From the NCBI GenBank assembly GCA_950097015.1, contig CATNEN010000002.1:9253501-9317500 (forward strand): a DNA stretch of 64,000 nt. The letters run 5' to 3'. This DNA is from Macrostomum hystrix (taxonomy: Eukaryota; Platyhelminthes; Macrostomidae). Shown piece after piece: positions 10,301-22,800 of the stretch (positions are counted from its first letter, which is position 1; every line of letters starts with the position of its first letter). The notes under the pieces were generated by a model, which was not told the origin of the DNA, ran no database searches, and saw only the letters and a list, made by a program, of their open reading frames with translations. Both the position numbers and the translations under genes were made by a program.

Positions 10301-13300
10301 CCCAGATCCCACCCTGGTCTCTAAGAATCCCTGATCCCATCCTGGTCTCTAAGAATCCCTGATCCCACCCTGGTCTCTAAGAATCCCTGATCCCATCTTA
10401 GTCTCTAAGAATCCCTGATCCCATCTTAATCTTTTAGAATCCCTGATCCCGTCTTGGTCTCTAAGAATCCCTGATCCCATCTTAGTCTCTAGGAATCCCT
10501 GTTCCCACCCTGGTCTCTAAGAATCCCTGATCCCACCCATGGTCTCTAAGAATCCCAGATCCCACCCTGGTCTCTAAGAATCCCTGATCCCATCCTGGTC
10601 TCTAAGAATCCCTGATCCCACCCTGGTCTCTAAGAATCCCTGATCCCATCTTAGTCTCTAAGAATCCCTGATCCCATCTTAATCTTTTAGAATCCCTGAT
10701 CCCGTCTTGGTCTCTAAGAATCCCTGATCCCATCTTAGTCTCTAGGAATCCCTGTTCCCACCCTGGTCTCTAAGAATCCCAGATCCCACCCTGGTCTCTA
10801 AGAATCCCTGATCCCACCCTGGTCTCTAAGAATCCCTGATCCCACCCTGGTCTCTAAGAATCCCTGATCCCACCCTGGTCTCTAAGAATCCCTGATCCCA
10901 CACGTGGTCTCCTAGAATCCCTGATTCAACATGACTCTAAGAATCCTTGATCCCGTCTTGGTCTCTAAGAATCCCTGATCCCACACATGGTCTCTAAGAA
11001 TCCCAGATCCCACCCTGGTCTCTAAGAATCCCTGATCCCACCCTGGTCTCTAAGAATCCCTGATCCCATCTTAGTCTCTAAGAATCCCTGATCCCAACTG
11101 GCTCTGAGCCTCACCTGGAAGTCGGTGCGCAAGGATTCGGCCAAGTCTCGCAGCTGCCTGGCAACCACCGGCGCTGACGCCGCCGCAGCCGCCTCCGATG
11201 CTGCGCCCAGCCGTCGGCGCAGCGACCGATTTTCTACCGCTGCCCGGCCGAGTGTCGCCGCCGCCGCAGCAGCCGTCCTCGCCGACTTGGCCTCGGACTG
11301 GCGCGCCCGTTCCACTTCGTCGGCGAGACGTCGGCACCGCTCGCTGCGTCGCGCAGCGTCGGATCGCGCCGCCTGCAGCTCCGCTTGGAGCCGGGCCAGG
11401 CCGCTCTCCAAGCTGCCCAGCTGGCTGCGCAGCTCCGCGTTGGCCGCGCCCAGCTGCCTGACGTCCTCGCGGCCCGCCGCCACCTGCTCGGCCCAGGCCT
11501 CCCAGCCAGACTGCGACTCCTGGAGTCGGCCGAGGTCATCCTGAAGGAAACGTGTTCAGGTTAATGGATTTCGATACAAGATTCGAATGAAAGGTAATGC
11601 GCCACGAATAGAAAGAAGGTCATGGGAACTGGATGAAAGGTCATGGGCATTTAATGAAAGGTCATGGGCATTTAATGAAAGGTCATGGGCATTTAATGAA
11701 AGGTCATGGGTCAGGAATGAAAGGTCATGGGTATTTAATGAAAGGTCATGGGTATTTAATGAAAGGTCATGGGTATTTAATGAAAGGTCATGGGTCAGGA
11801 ATGAAAGGTCATGGGTATTTAATGAAAGGTCATGGGTATTTAATGAAAGGTCATGCGTATTTAATGAAAGGTCATGGGCATTTAATGAAAGGTCATGCGT
11901 ATTTAATGAAAGTTCGTGGGTATTTAATGAAAGGTCATGGGTAAGGAATGAAAGGCTAGTTAATGAAATGTCATGGGTCAGGAATGAAATGTCATGGGTA
12001 AGGAATGAAAGGTCATGGGTAAGGAATGAAAGGTCATGTGTAAGGAATGAAAGGTCATGGGTAAGGAATGAAAGGTCATGTGTAAGGAATGAAAGGTCAT
12101 GGGTAAGGAATGAAAGGTCATGTGTAAGGAATGAAAGGTCATGGGTAAGGAATGAAAGGTCATGTGTAAAGAATGAAAGGTCATGGGTAAGGAATGAAAG
12201 GTCATTTGTTGCTGTCTCACCTGCAGGCGGCTCAGCCGCTGACCCTGGCCCGCTCGCTCCGCCTCGCTGCGCTCCAGTAGCCGCCTCAGCTGCGCATTCT
12301 GTACCTTCGCCGACTCCAAGCCCAGCGACACGGACAGCAGCGCCTCCTCGCTGGCTCGCTCGCCGTCAGCGGCCCGCTCCTCGGCCTCTTCAACTAAGCG
12401 ACGTCGATCGAGCTCGTCCCGAGCCGCTCTGCGCCGCAGAGCCTCGGCGTCGGCGCGCAGATCCGCCACCGCCTGCGACATCGCGCCGACGGCCAGCGCC
12501 GCGGCAGGGCCCGAAGGAGTCATAGCCGGCGGCGCCTCCAGCTCTTCGCCAAGTCGACCGCCGTCGTCGCCGACAGCGGGACGCGACTCGGCCAGCAGCA
12601 AGCGGCGCTGCATCTCCTGAAGGCTGCGCTCCAGTCTGCTGGCGCGCTGATTTGCCCGCTCCAACTCGGAGTCCAGCGAGCCCTGCCGCGAGGCCGTCGG
12701 TGACTCCGACCTGCTGTTAGTGAGGCCGCAAGCAAAGTGAGCACATGGCTCAGAGACAACTGATAGTGGACTGCTCAGTGCTGCAGTCTCGTACAAAGAG
12801 GAAGCGGTAAAACAGGTGAACTGTGAGATCCATGAACTGTGAGATCCGTGAACTGTGAGATCCGTGAACTGTGAGATCCGTGAACTGTGAGATCCGTGAA
12901 CTGTGAGATCCGTGAACTGTGAGATCCGTGAACTTTGAGATCCGTGAACTGTGAGATCCGTGAACTGTGAGATCCGTGAACTGTGAGATCCGTGAACTGT
13001 GAGATCCGTGAACTGTGAGATCCGTGAACTGTGAGATCCGTGAACTGTGAGATCCGTGAACTGTGAGATCCGTGAACTGTGAGATCCGTGAACTGTGAGA
13101 TCCGTGAACTGTGAGAAGCACTCACTCCGCCCCATCAGCTCTCTGGGACTCCAGCTGCCGCCTGAAAGTCGCGCTCAGCCGCTGCTCAGCTCGAAGCTCC
13201 TCGCGAGCCTCGGCCAGCTCGTCGGTCGTCTCGGTGGCCCTCAGGGCCAGGTCGGCACGCTCTCGCTCTGCCTGGCGCAACCGCTGCTCGGCGCCGCGCA

Positions 13301-16300
13301 GCCTCTCCGTCAGGCGCGCGTTCTCCGCCCGAAGGCGCACCACGGCCTCGCCAGCGGACTGCGTGGGGCTCTTTGAGTCGTCGTCCAGAGCCGTCGTTTC
13401 CCCAGCGGCGCTTCGGCTCGGCTGGGCTGCGGCTGCGGCGGCGTTTGCCGAGGCACCTTCCAACTCGTCATCGTCACCGTCGACTAAGCCCGGATGCAGG
13501 GAGCCGCCGAGAACACCGTTGATGTACGAGCCGACTGGAGTTGTGCTGGGCAGACTGCGGGCGGGGCATGCGGGCTTGCCTGCTGCTGCCGCTGATGCTG
13601 CTTCTACCACTGCCTATTCTGCTGCTTCTACCACTGCTCATTCTGCTGCTTCTACCACTGCCAATTCTGCTGCTTCTACCACTGCCCATTCTGCTGCTTC
13701 TACCACTGCCCATTCTGCTGCTTCTACCACTGCCTATTCTGCTGCTTCTACCACTGCCAATTCTGCTGCTTCTACCACTGCCCATTCTGCTGCTTCTACC
13801 ACTGCTCATTCTGCTGCTTCTACCACTGCCAATTCTGCTGCTTCTACCACTGCCCATTCTGCTGCTTCTACCACTGCCTATTCTGCTGCTTCTACCACTG
13901 CCCATTCTGCTGCTTCTACCACTGCCCATTCTGCTGCTTCTACCACTGCCTATTCTGCTGCTTCTACCACTGCCCATTCTGCTGCTTCTACCACTGCCCA
14001 TTCTGCTGCTTCTACCACTGCCCATTCTGCTGCTTCTACCACTGCCAATTCTGCTGCTTCTAGCCCTTCCAAGTCTGGAATCCCGTGTTTTATCTCGGCT
14101 TCTCACCCAACATCACCGCGGCCCCGTCCGGTGCTGGTTGCGTCGCTCTCGGCAGTCAGGGAGCGGCGACTGTAGTCGGCGTACAGCTGCGGCTGCTGTG
14201 CGTGCAAAGTTTCGGCGAAGTTGCCCGAGCGCCGCGATTTCCGCGGATCGTTCATGCTCAGCTGAATGCTGCGATTGGGCAGTAATTTCAGCCAATCAGA
14301 TTTCACAGAAGTCACGTGACTGGAAAAAGGACATCAAGCGCTTACCCCATGGCGGCATTGTCGATACCATCGTAGGCTCTCTGAAATGTAAATATTTTTA
14401 ACGGATTGGAAACAATGGTATGTTTAAGCAGGCTAATCCTGAGACCTGTTTGTCTGCTTGCTTTAGCTTTCCTGCAATCTCAGGACTCAACCTCACCGAA
14501 ATATCCAACGAACTCAAGGTCCGTTGTTCACTTTAGCAGCTGTAGATCTAGTCCAAATCCCAGCCCAGGCTTAGTGTCGCCTAGAGTCCCACACAAAACC
14601 CCACACCCGGTACCACCCAGCCATACGCCACCCCACCCACTCCAACAAGCAGTCCAACGAAAAAGTACAGGCTTAGTCCCACTCAAGGTTCACAATCGGC
14701 ACCAACCACAATCCCACAGTGAGTCACACACGAATTCCAGCACTTAGCAGCACATGCAGTCCCGCTGTCAGTACCACAGCAAGTACACACCCAGTCCCAC
14801 ACGCAGTCCCTCACGCAGTCCCTAACGAAGTCCCATACGCAGTCTCACACCAAGTCCCACAGGCAGTCCCTAACGAAGTCCCATATCCTGTCCCACACGC
14901 AGTCCCACACCCAGTCTCCAACGAAGTCCCACAGGCAGTCCTCACCCAACTCACTCTGCTGCCGGGCCCTTTCCTCAGTCGCTGCCTGCCGCTTCCAGGA
15001 GCAGCGGGTGCAGCCAGCAGTAGGGTGCTGCGAGCCAGCATTGCGGCTGTTTCTGCTGCCAGGAAAATTCACTGCTCAAACACTGAGCTGTGAGTACTCT
15101 GAGACTATGAGCTAGGGCGACTAGAACAGCTTCTCGTTTTTCTATCTCATTTTTCCGACTATCAGGCCAAGCAATAAACACTAAGGAGACTGAATAGAGT
15201 GGAGGTGAGGTGGAGGTGAGTAGAAACAGTTTAAATGAGCAGACAACAACACAATGGAGCTGAACCCACCGGCCCAGCCAGAAAGAAAATAGTTAGAGTA
15301 GCCCAGCTGAGACCACTGCTCAGACTCAAAACCCACTTGGCCAGAGCAGTTCTGGACACCTGCCTACAGTGCGCTCAATGGCAGAGCTGCTATAGTTTGT
15401 AATGTACACCTGGCTACAGTTTGTAGTGCCTATTGCTCGCTGCTAGCTGAGATAAAAAAATAAGCTGCATTCAGCTCGAATGCGGGACAATAAAAAACTC
15501 GACCGGAAATATGGCAGCGCGATTTAGTGCACAGCACTTTCAGGGCATATCACCCATTCGGTAAAAGTTTTTACAAATCTACTACAGCTCACACATCCCA
15601 CAGCTCACAGATCCCACAGCTCACAACAGATCCACACCTCACAACAGATCCCACAGCTCACAGATCCCACAGCTCACAGATCCCACAGCTTCCCAGATCC
15701 CACAGCTCACAGATCCCACAGCTCACAGATCCAACAGCTCACAGATCCCACAGCTCACAGATCCCACATCTCACAGATCCCACAGCTCACAGATCCCACA
15801 GCTCACAGATCCCACATCTCACAGATCCCACAGCTTCCAGATCCCACAGCTCACAGATCCCACAGCTCACAGATCCCACAGCTCACAGATCCCACAGCTC
15901 ACAGATCCAACAGCTCACAGATCCCACAGCTCACAGATCCCACATCTCACAGATCCCACAGCTCACAACAGATCCACACCACACAACAGATCCACACCAT
16001 TCACAGATCCCACAGCTCACAGATCCCACAGCTCACAGATCCCACAGCTCACAGATCCCACAACTTCCAGATCTCACAGCTCACAGATCCCACAGCTTCC
16101 AGATCCCACAGCTCACAGATCCCACATCTCACAGCTCCCACAGCTCACAGATCCCACAGCTTCCAGATCCCACAGCTCACAGATCCCACAGCTCACAGAT
16201 CCCACAGCTCACAGATCCCACAGCTCACAGATCCCACAGTTCCCAGATCCCACAGTTCCCAGATCCCACAGCTCACAAACAGAACCTACAGGCAGCAGGC

Positions 16301-16540
16301 GGCTCACGCCAGCGAAGGGCCGCAGGTCGTCCTCCGTCATGCTCAGCAGGTTCCGCTGCCGCCACCGGCTCCGCCTGAAATCCAGCATGGCCAGGTTCTG
16401 CAGGCCGCCAGCGCTGGGCGGAGCGAAGCCGCCGCCGCCAAAGCCGCCGCCGCCGAAGCCGCCTGAAGGCAGGTGACTTGGCGGCCGGCTGAGCCGCGGG
16501 AAGTTCTCCAACTCCGCGAAGCTCCCCGACGCTGCGACTG
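7366..16540 (-). CDS. Coiled-coil protein with C-terminal polyglutamine, function unknown
   Basis: Exons in transcript order: about 16540-16308, 14380-14346 (35 nt), 14268-14117, 13579-13126, 12713-12221, 11540-11115, about 10160-9934, 8280-8119, and 7533-7366 (TGA). Phases agree at nearly every junction. Together they give roughly 770 residues. The N-terminal part is Gly/Phe-rich (GGFGGGGFGGGGF). Four exons then encode long charged heptad-like helices rich in Glu, Arg, Ala and Leu. Near the C-terminus come a Ser-rich SDSGLGDSS motif, a short helix and two Gln runs ending LLYNSGSH. The start codon was not found; the first exon opens after a stop and must be spliced to an upstream exon. The acceptor of the 10160 exon is weak. 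I do not recognise the family; the coiled coils suggest a structural or scaffold role. Confidence 0.65.
7556..8108. repeat. 12-bp minisatellite in last intron of the coiled-coil gene
   Basis: Units of GATTTGAGTCTA, with GAGTTTA variants, fill almost the whole intron between 8118 and 7534. Because 12 is divisible by three, several frames on both strands stay open. These frames are not genes. Confidence 0.92.
8589..8870. repeat. 17-bp AT-rich minisatellite
   Basis: Units of TATATGGGATTTCTGAA lie in the intron between the 9934 and 8280 exon ends of the coiled-coil gene. Confidence 0.9.
8951..9820. repeat. 15-bp minisatellite (AATAATATGGGATTT)
   Basis: A long array of 15-bp units in the same intron as the 8589-8870 array. 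The units share the core ATATGGGATTT with that 17-bp repeat, so the two arrays probably have one origin. Long open frames on both strands are artefacts of the period. Confidence 0.92.
10310..11098. repeat. 28-bp minisatellite (intron of coiled-coil gene)
   Basis: Units contain CCTGGTCTCTAAGAATCC, with variants TCTTAGTCTC and TCTTAATCTTT that recur in the same order (10380-10520 and 10640-10780). This points to duplication of multi-unit blocks. The array ends 16 bp from the donor at 11114. Confidence 0.9.
11633..12205. repeat. 21-bp minisatellite in two sub-blocks
   Basis: Units share ATGAAAGGTCATGGG. The left part carries GCATTTA or GTATTTA and the right part GTAAGGA, with GTCAGGA units between. 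The array ends about 15 bp from the donor at 12220. Confidence 0.9.
12822..13118. repeat. 16-bp minisatellite (GAGATCCGTGAACTGT)
   Basis: Near-perfect 16-bp units fill the intron between 13125 and 12714. They end within about 7 bp of the donor. Confidence 0.92.
13589..14062. repeat. 24-bp minisatellite (intron of coiled-coil gene)
   Basis: Units contain TGCTGCTTCTACCACTGCC followed by variable CATTC, AATTC or TATTC. The array touches the acceptor at 13580, whose GCAGCAGCAG is of similar composition. All frames are open on at least one strand because the period is 24. Confidence 0.9.
14346..14380 (-). other. Predicted 35-nt microexon of the coiled-coil gene
   Basis: On the minus strand, ACATTTCAG precedes and GTAAGC follows a 35-nt stretch encoding RAYDGIDNAAM plus two bases. 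It starts in phase 0 after the exon ending LRPFAG and leaves phase 2. That phase fits the next acceptor (CGCAG at 14269) exactly. The downstream intron is only 77 bp. Confidence 0.65.
14790..14945. repeat. Degenerate CAGTCCCACACG-type repeats
   Basis: Loosely repeated 12-mers alternating CAGTCCCACACG, CAGTCCCTAACG and AAGTCCCA, inside the 16307-14381 intron of the coiled-coil gene. Confidence 0.7.
15590..16275. repeat. 16-bp minisatellite (ACAGCTCACAGATCCC)
   Basis: A long array with TTCCAG, ATCTCAC and AACAGATCCAC variants. It lies in the first resolved intron of the coiled-coil gene and ends about 32 bp from the donor at 16307. Confidence 0.92.
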
Positions 16541-16989
16541 GTCGGCGAAGTGCAAATTAGTCGGCGGGAGCGGCAGTTTCTCTGGTTCTCAGCCTCGGGA
16601 GCTCTGAAGGTCGCGGACGGGTCTACGCCCCGACTGAGCATGTGTGATTCCTCTGCCCAGCCCACGCGTATTTGCACAGTTTTTGAACGCCGGCCTGGGG
16701 CTGCGGAGGTCGCCGGAATTGCAAAATCCCATTTCCTCCCCCTACTCACCCAGTCAACTCCCAGAATTGGAATTGTGCGAGAAAGGAAAATCTCTAACCC
16801 AACCTGAAAATCAATAATTTATGGCGGTGGCGGATTCGCTGTGGCCATTGCTGCAGTCAATCTACTGCTTGCAAAGCAGCACTCGGAGATCAGTCAATTA
16901 GAAATATCACGCAGCGAATCACGACAAAGTAAGGGTAAAAAGTAACTCCACGTGCAAATATGCGCAGCAGCTTCAAAAAGCTCAGAAAC

Positions 16990-17140
16990 TAGTAACCGTA
17001 GCTGTGGAACCGCCGCAGAAAGCGTAGCTGTGGAACCGCAGCAGAAAGCGTAGCTGTGGAACCGCAGCAGAAAGCGTAGCTGTGGAACCGCAGCAGAAAG
17101 CGTAGCTGTGGAACCGCAGCAGAAAGCGTAGCTTTTATAA
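16990..17140. repeat. 26-bp minisatellite (GTAGCTGTGGAACCGCAGCA type)
   Basis: Six or so near-identical 26-bp units ending AGAAAGC. They grade into the related array that follows. Confidence 0.88.
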
Positions 17141-17159
17141 ATCGCAGCAGTTACCGTAG

Positions 17160-17965
17160 CGAAGGAATCGCAGGAGGAATCCTAGCGATGGAATCGCAGC
17201 AAAGACCGTAGCTATGAAATACAGTAAATACAGTAGTGATGGAATTACAAGAGGAGCAACGTTGCGATGGAACCGCAGCAAGTATCGTAGCGATGGAACC
17301 GCAGCAAGCACTGTAGTGATTGAATCGCAGCGAGTACCGTAGCTATGGAATCGCAGCAAGTAGTATCGTAGCTATGGAATCGCAGCAAGTATTGTAGCTA
17401 CGGAATCGCAGCAAGCATTGTAGCTATGGAATTGCAGCAAGCACTGTAGCGTTGGAATCGTAGCGAGTACCGTAGCGATGGAATCGCAGCAAAGACCATA
17501 ACGATGGAACCGCAGCAAAGACCATAACGATGGAATCGCAGCAAAGACCATAACGATGGAACCGCAGCAAAGACCTAAACGATGGAACCGCAGCAGACCA
17601 TAACGATGGAATCGCAGCAAAGACCATAACGATGGAATCGCAGCAAGTATCGCAGCGATGGAATCGCAGCAAAGACCATAACGATGGAATCGCAGCAAGT
17701 ATCGCAGCGATGGAATCGCAGCAAAGACCATAACGATGGAATCGCAGCAAGTATCGCAGCGATGGAATCGCAGCAAAGACCATAACGATGGAATCGCAGC
17801 AAGTATCGCAGCGATGGAATCGCAGCAAAGACCATAAAGATGGAATCGCAGCAAAAACCATAACGATGGAATCGCAGCAAAGACCATAACGATGGAATCG
17901 CAGCAAGTATCGCAGCGATGGAATCGCAGCAAAGACCATAACGATGGAATAGCAGCAGGAATGAT
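17160..17965. repeat. 26-bp minisatellite with 52-bp higher-order pattern
   Basis: Units share GATGGAATCGCAGCAA and end either AGACCATAAC or GTATCGCAGC. Between about 17620 and 17940 the two types alternate, making a 52-bp higher-order unit. The left end is more diverged. This is the same family as 16990-17140. Confidence 0.88.
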
Positions 17966-18602
17966 AGCTATGGAAAATAGTTAGCAGCAAATTCACAAAC
18001 TGATTAAACAATTGTCATATGCAAATGAAGCAAGCATCGGACAGAATGCTTGTTAGGTTCTTTCGATACGCTCGTGACGCCATTATATTTCGATATCTGT
18101 TTCTTAACACGACGCGAATTGAATTTCAGTAGGAGGTAAATTTCGCGTTTGCGCAAAGGATTTCTTGAAAGGACTCAAAGTATTCTCTTATTTAGCATTG
18201 GAAATAATGAATTTGAGACTACCATGCATGTAAGTTGAGCCTACAATTGTCGGACAATCTCAAAGCACAGAGCAGATGATAGAAGCGGTTTCAACATTTT
18301 CATTTACACTTTTTTAATATAAAATTCAGCGAAATTTTCTAAATAAAATACCAGATGAATTGAAACTGAATGCGATTCATCGTCAGCAATGGGTCTCTGG
18401 TTGGGCAGGTATAAAAATTAAAAGTACAACAACACTTTGCAGCCCTGGTTGCGTACAGGAGCGCATTAATAAGAAGCTGGGGTGAGCGAGCCACTGACAA
18501 ACAGGGCCTCACAACACCTCAACGGCGGCAATACAGATGTTATTCGAATAGTTAAAACTCGACAGGGCAGCAGGAGACGATGATTGCGAGTTTAGAGTGA
18601 TC

Positions 18603-19125
18603 AACCATTCATGAGCAGTCCGAACCATTCATGAGCAGTCCGAACCATTCATGAGCAGTCCGAACCATTCTTGAGCAGTCCGAACCATTCTTGAGCAGTC
18701 CGAACCATTCTTGAGCAGTCCGAACCATTCTTGAGCAGTCCGAACCATTCATGAGCAGTCCGAACCATTCTTGAGCAGTCCGAACCATTCTTGAGCAGTC
18801 CGAACCATTCATGAGCAGTCCGAACCATTCTTGAGCAGTCCGAACCATTCATGAGCAGTCCGAACCATTCTTGAGCAGTCCGAACCATTCATGAGCAGTC
18901 CGAACCATTCTTGAGCAGTCCGAACCATTCTTGAGCAGTCCGAACCATTCTTGAGCAGTCCGAACCATTCTTGAGCAGTCCGAACCATTCTTGAGCAGTC
19001 CGAACCATTCTTGAGCAGTCCGAACCATTCTTGAGCAGCCCGAACCATTCTTGAGCAGTCCGAACCATTCTTGAGCAGTCCGAACCATTCTTGAGCAGTC
19101 CGAACCATTCTTGAGCAGTCCTAAT
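18603..19125. repeat. 20-bp minisatellite (CAGTCCGAACCATTCTTGAG)
   Basis: About 26 units that differ almost only at one position (CATGAG or CTTGAG). The array is nearly uniform, suggesting recent expansion. Confidence 0.93.
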
Positions 19126-19890
19126 TCTTACCGAGCAGTCTAAACTCAGACCACAAAGACGAGTCTCAAAATCATGCCACTTTCTGAAAAGGAAGATTTT
19201 CTATAATACTGCCAAATCTTAAAAAAGCAAACAGACCAAACTGAAAGAGGCAAAGAAGCGGATACAGATAAGCGCAGGGGTTGAGGCTGAGGGTCCGACG
19301 CGGACTCGCTTACGGCGGAAGCGGTTTCTTTTTGATCGCGCGAAACAGACCGACACGATGGAGGGGTCAATAAAAAATAAAATCATCAAGAGCAACCCGG
19401 GCCGACTGCTCAAAGCAAACTTCAGTGAAAGAAAAAGAAAGCATAAAACAATACAAAGAATCTCATTTTTTCAATCGCAAACAAATACTCAAACGAAAGC
19501 TGAGCGAGAGCGGGTTGCGTGGGGGCCGATACGCATAATTACACACCAACTTGCGCCCAATTTATATAGATAGACCGACTGGGTCTATCTATATAACGGA
19601 AAAATGAAATGTCACTCCGCCGCTCACTTGTGATCACAGAACTTGCAACCATTGGGACAGCAACCTCACTGGGGACAGCGTGGGGCAATGACTGCGAGAT
19701 AGGGATTGCAGTGGCTAGCAACTAGGGATTATTGAGGCTTGCAGCTGGGAATTATTGTGGGGACTATTGACGCTAGCCACGAGGGATTATTGTGTCTGTC
19801 CAATTGAAAAGTCCTTGAATAGCTACTGGCAGTAGGCTGGTGAGCAGTTGTTAGCCCTAAAAATTTCCCCTTCAAAACCGAGCCCGACTG

Positions 19891-22800
19891 TCACGCCTGC
19901 GGCGCATGCAAATGCTGCTGCGCGCGACGTCTGCTGCCGGACTTTTGCTGCTGCTGCTGCTGCTGCTCAGATCGCGTCAGCTTCTTCCGCCTGCGGCGCC
20001 TGAAAAAGCAGCATTTCGCGTCGCCGTCATTTTCGTCTTCAAAATCGTCGTCTGCGCCATCAGCAGCCCCTGTTATCGGCTCGCACGACTGCCCGGCCGC
20101 GTCGCCTCCACCGACCTGGTCGAAGGCCACCGACGTGATCACCTGCCGGAGGGGAGTCGGCGGCGGTGTGGTGTAGTAGTGGCGGCTGAAGTGCTGGCGG
20201 CTGAGAACTTCGTGGCCTTGGGCAACATGGACTTGGGAGAGTGGATAAGGGCAGTTACAGGCTGGGATAGGGGCAGTTACAGGCTGGGTTAGGGGCACTT
20301 ACAGGCTGGGGTATGGGGCAGTTACAGGCTGGGGTAGGGGCAGTTACAGGCTGGGGTAGGGGCAGTTACAGGCTGGGGTAGGGGCAGTTACAGACTGGGG
20401 TAGGGGCAGTTACAGGCTGGGTTAGGGGCACTTACAGGCTGGGGTATGGGGCAGTTACAGGCTGGGGTAGGGGCAGTTACAGGCTGGGGTAGGGGCAGTT
20501 ACAGGCTGGGGTATGGGGCAGTTACAGGCTGCGGTATGGGGCAGTTACAGGCTGGGGTATGGGCAGTTACAGGCTGGGGTAGGGGCAGTTACAGGCTGGG
20601 GTAGGGGCACTTATTTAAATTACAGAACCCTTAAATAGAGAATCAAATATTTCTACTGCAAGTGCAGGGGGTAAGGGGTTAGCAAATCAGGCAGTTGCGG
20701 AGTTTCTCAAAGTTAAATCGAACGGTTTGTTATAAATATAATAAACTTTGACTGTAATTTACTAATTTACAGCAAAAACAGTTTAACAAATAAACAAATA
20801 ACAATAGGAACATCTCAATTTTTCTTATTTTAAACACATTTGAAATTTTAAATCACAGCAAGAATATTAACTTCGCCATTAAAAAAACTGGGAAATCTTA
20901 AACTAATCACTGACTGGAGCCTTCCGTACACGGCTGTTGTTCTGATTTTGTGTGCCAAGCGATTCTTCCAACAATGCTGTGCCAGGATGCGAGGCGTCGG
21001 TCTGCGAGCGATACGGACTCGGGCGTTGGGACACTGCAGCATGCAAACTGAGGAACAGCTGATACCCTGTCTAACAGCTGATACCCTGTCTAACAGCTGA
21101 TACCCTGTCTAACAGCTGATACCCTGTCTAACAGCTGATACCCTGTCTAACAGCTGATACCCTGTCTAACAGCTGTTACCGTCTAACAGCTGATACCCTG
21201 TCTAACAGCTGATACCCTGTCTAACAGCTGATACCCTGTCTAACAGCTGATACCCTGTCTAACAGCTGTTACCCTGTCTAACAGCTGATACCCTGTCTAA
21301 CAGCTGTTACCCTGTCTAACAGCTGATACCCTGTCTAACAGCTGATACCTGTCTAACAGCTGATACCTGTCTAACAGCTGATACCCTGTCTAACAGCTGA
21401 TTCCTGTCTAACAGCTGATTTTCCCATGTTTAAAAGATGAAGTCCCAGTCAAAATGTATGAGTTGATGAACCTGAGCATAGAGCTTAAACATGCGGATAT
21501 AAACAGGTTTTTGGTTCTAATTACGAATCCCAAATCGTTTGCTGATATTATTTTTCACTTTCTCGCGCCTGTTTTTTTCTTTCAAATTAGTCGCACAAAT
21601 TAAGAATTCACAAGGCACAATTAGTTATTGAAGGAAAAATTACTTCGCTGTTATTGTTCATTAGACAGTTTTCAGATGATTCATTAAAGGGATAGAAGCG
21701 AAGCGATAATCGCACCGCACTACTCTACTGGCAGTAGCCAGTGTGGCAAGCAGTTTTTACCATTCTATCAGTGTCAGCGCTGCACTCAAATGCCCGATTG
21801 TGGTCAGGCACTGGCGGATAGTGGCTGGTCCGATCGCGAAATCTTTGCAACTGCTGTTGCTGCTGCTGCTGTTTGTTTTAGTTAAACACAACAATAATTT
21901 TACTCGAGAACTACATCTTTAGGTGCATGAAAACGAGTAAGAGAATAAATAATAGCCATGGTTGAGTGGGTAAAACAGCAAAGTGGGTGAAAGTCAGTGG
22001 CCAGCGCACAGCTGTAAGTACACAGGGTTTAGCGTACAACTAGTGAAGGCAGGATAGGTTAGAATTAGGCTATATTAGTAAGTGCTGGCGGTACCTGGAC
22101 TGAAGCGGCTGCGTTAAGGCCCTGCTGATTTGCCTGTAGGTCAATTGTTATATTGGGCAACCTTAAATAAAGAGACAGCATTCAGAAACGAAGCGGAAGG
22201 ACAGAGCGGAAGACTTCAAAGACCGAGAGCGGAAGACTTCAAAGACTGAGAGCGGGAGACTTCAAAGACTGAGAGCGGGAGACTTCAAAGACTGAGAGCG
22301 GAAGACTTCAAAGACTGAGAGCGGGAGACTTCAAAGACTGAGAGCGGGAGACTTCAAAGACTGAGAGCGGGAGACTTCAAAGACTGAGAGCGGGAGACTT
22401 CAAAGACTGAGAGCGGGAGACTTCAAAGACTGAGAGTGGGAGACTTCAAAGACTGAGAGCGGGAGACTTCAAAGACTGAGAGCGGGAGACTTCAAAGACT
22501 GAGAGCGGGAGACTTCAAAGACTGAGAGCGGGAGACTTCAAAGACTGAGAGCGGGAGACTTCAAAGACTGAGAGCGGAAGACTTTAAAGTCTTCTAGACA
22601 GGAGATTCATTAAGGACAATGAAACTTAAAGTTACAAAAAGTAACCTTTATCACGATAAAGTTAAAAAGCAATGCAAGAGAATGAAGACCGCTCACCCTC
22701 TGAGCTGACGCTCCGAGCTTGGCCTTCCCGTCCGCATCGGCTCCACCGCTGACTGGAGTGCCCTGAAAAAATGTTCTCGTTTTGTTTATCTCACAACTTT

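Larger units (their letters stand above)
16541..19890. other. Region between the coiled-coil gene 5' side and the CK1 gamma 3' end
   Basis: No further exon can be supported, although the missing first exon of the coiled-coil gene probably lies here or beyond. The region is mostly minisatellites (16990-17140, 17160-17965, 18603-19125) with AT-rich unique DNA between. Confidence 0.6.
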
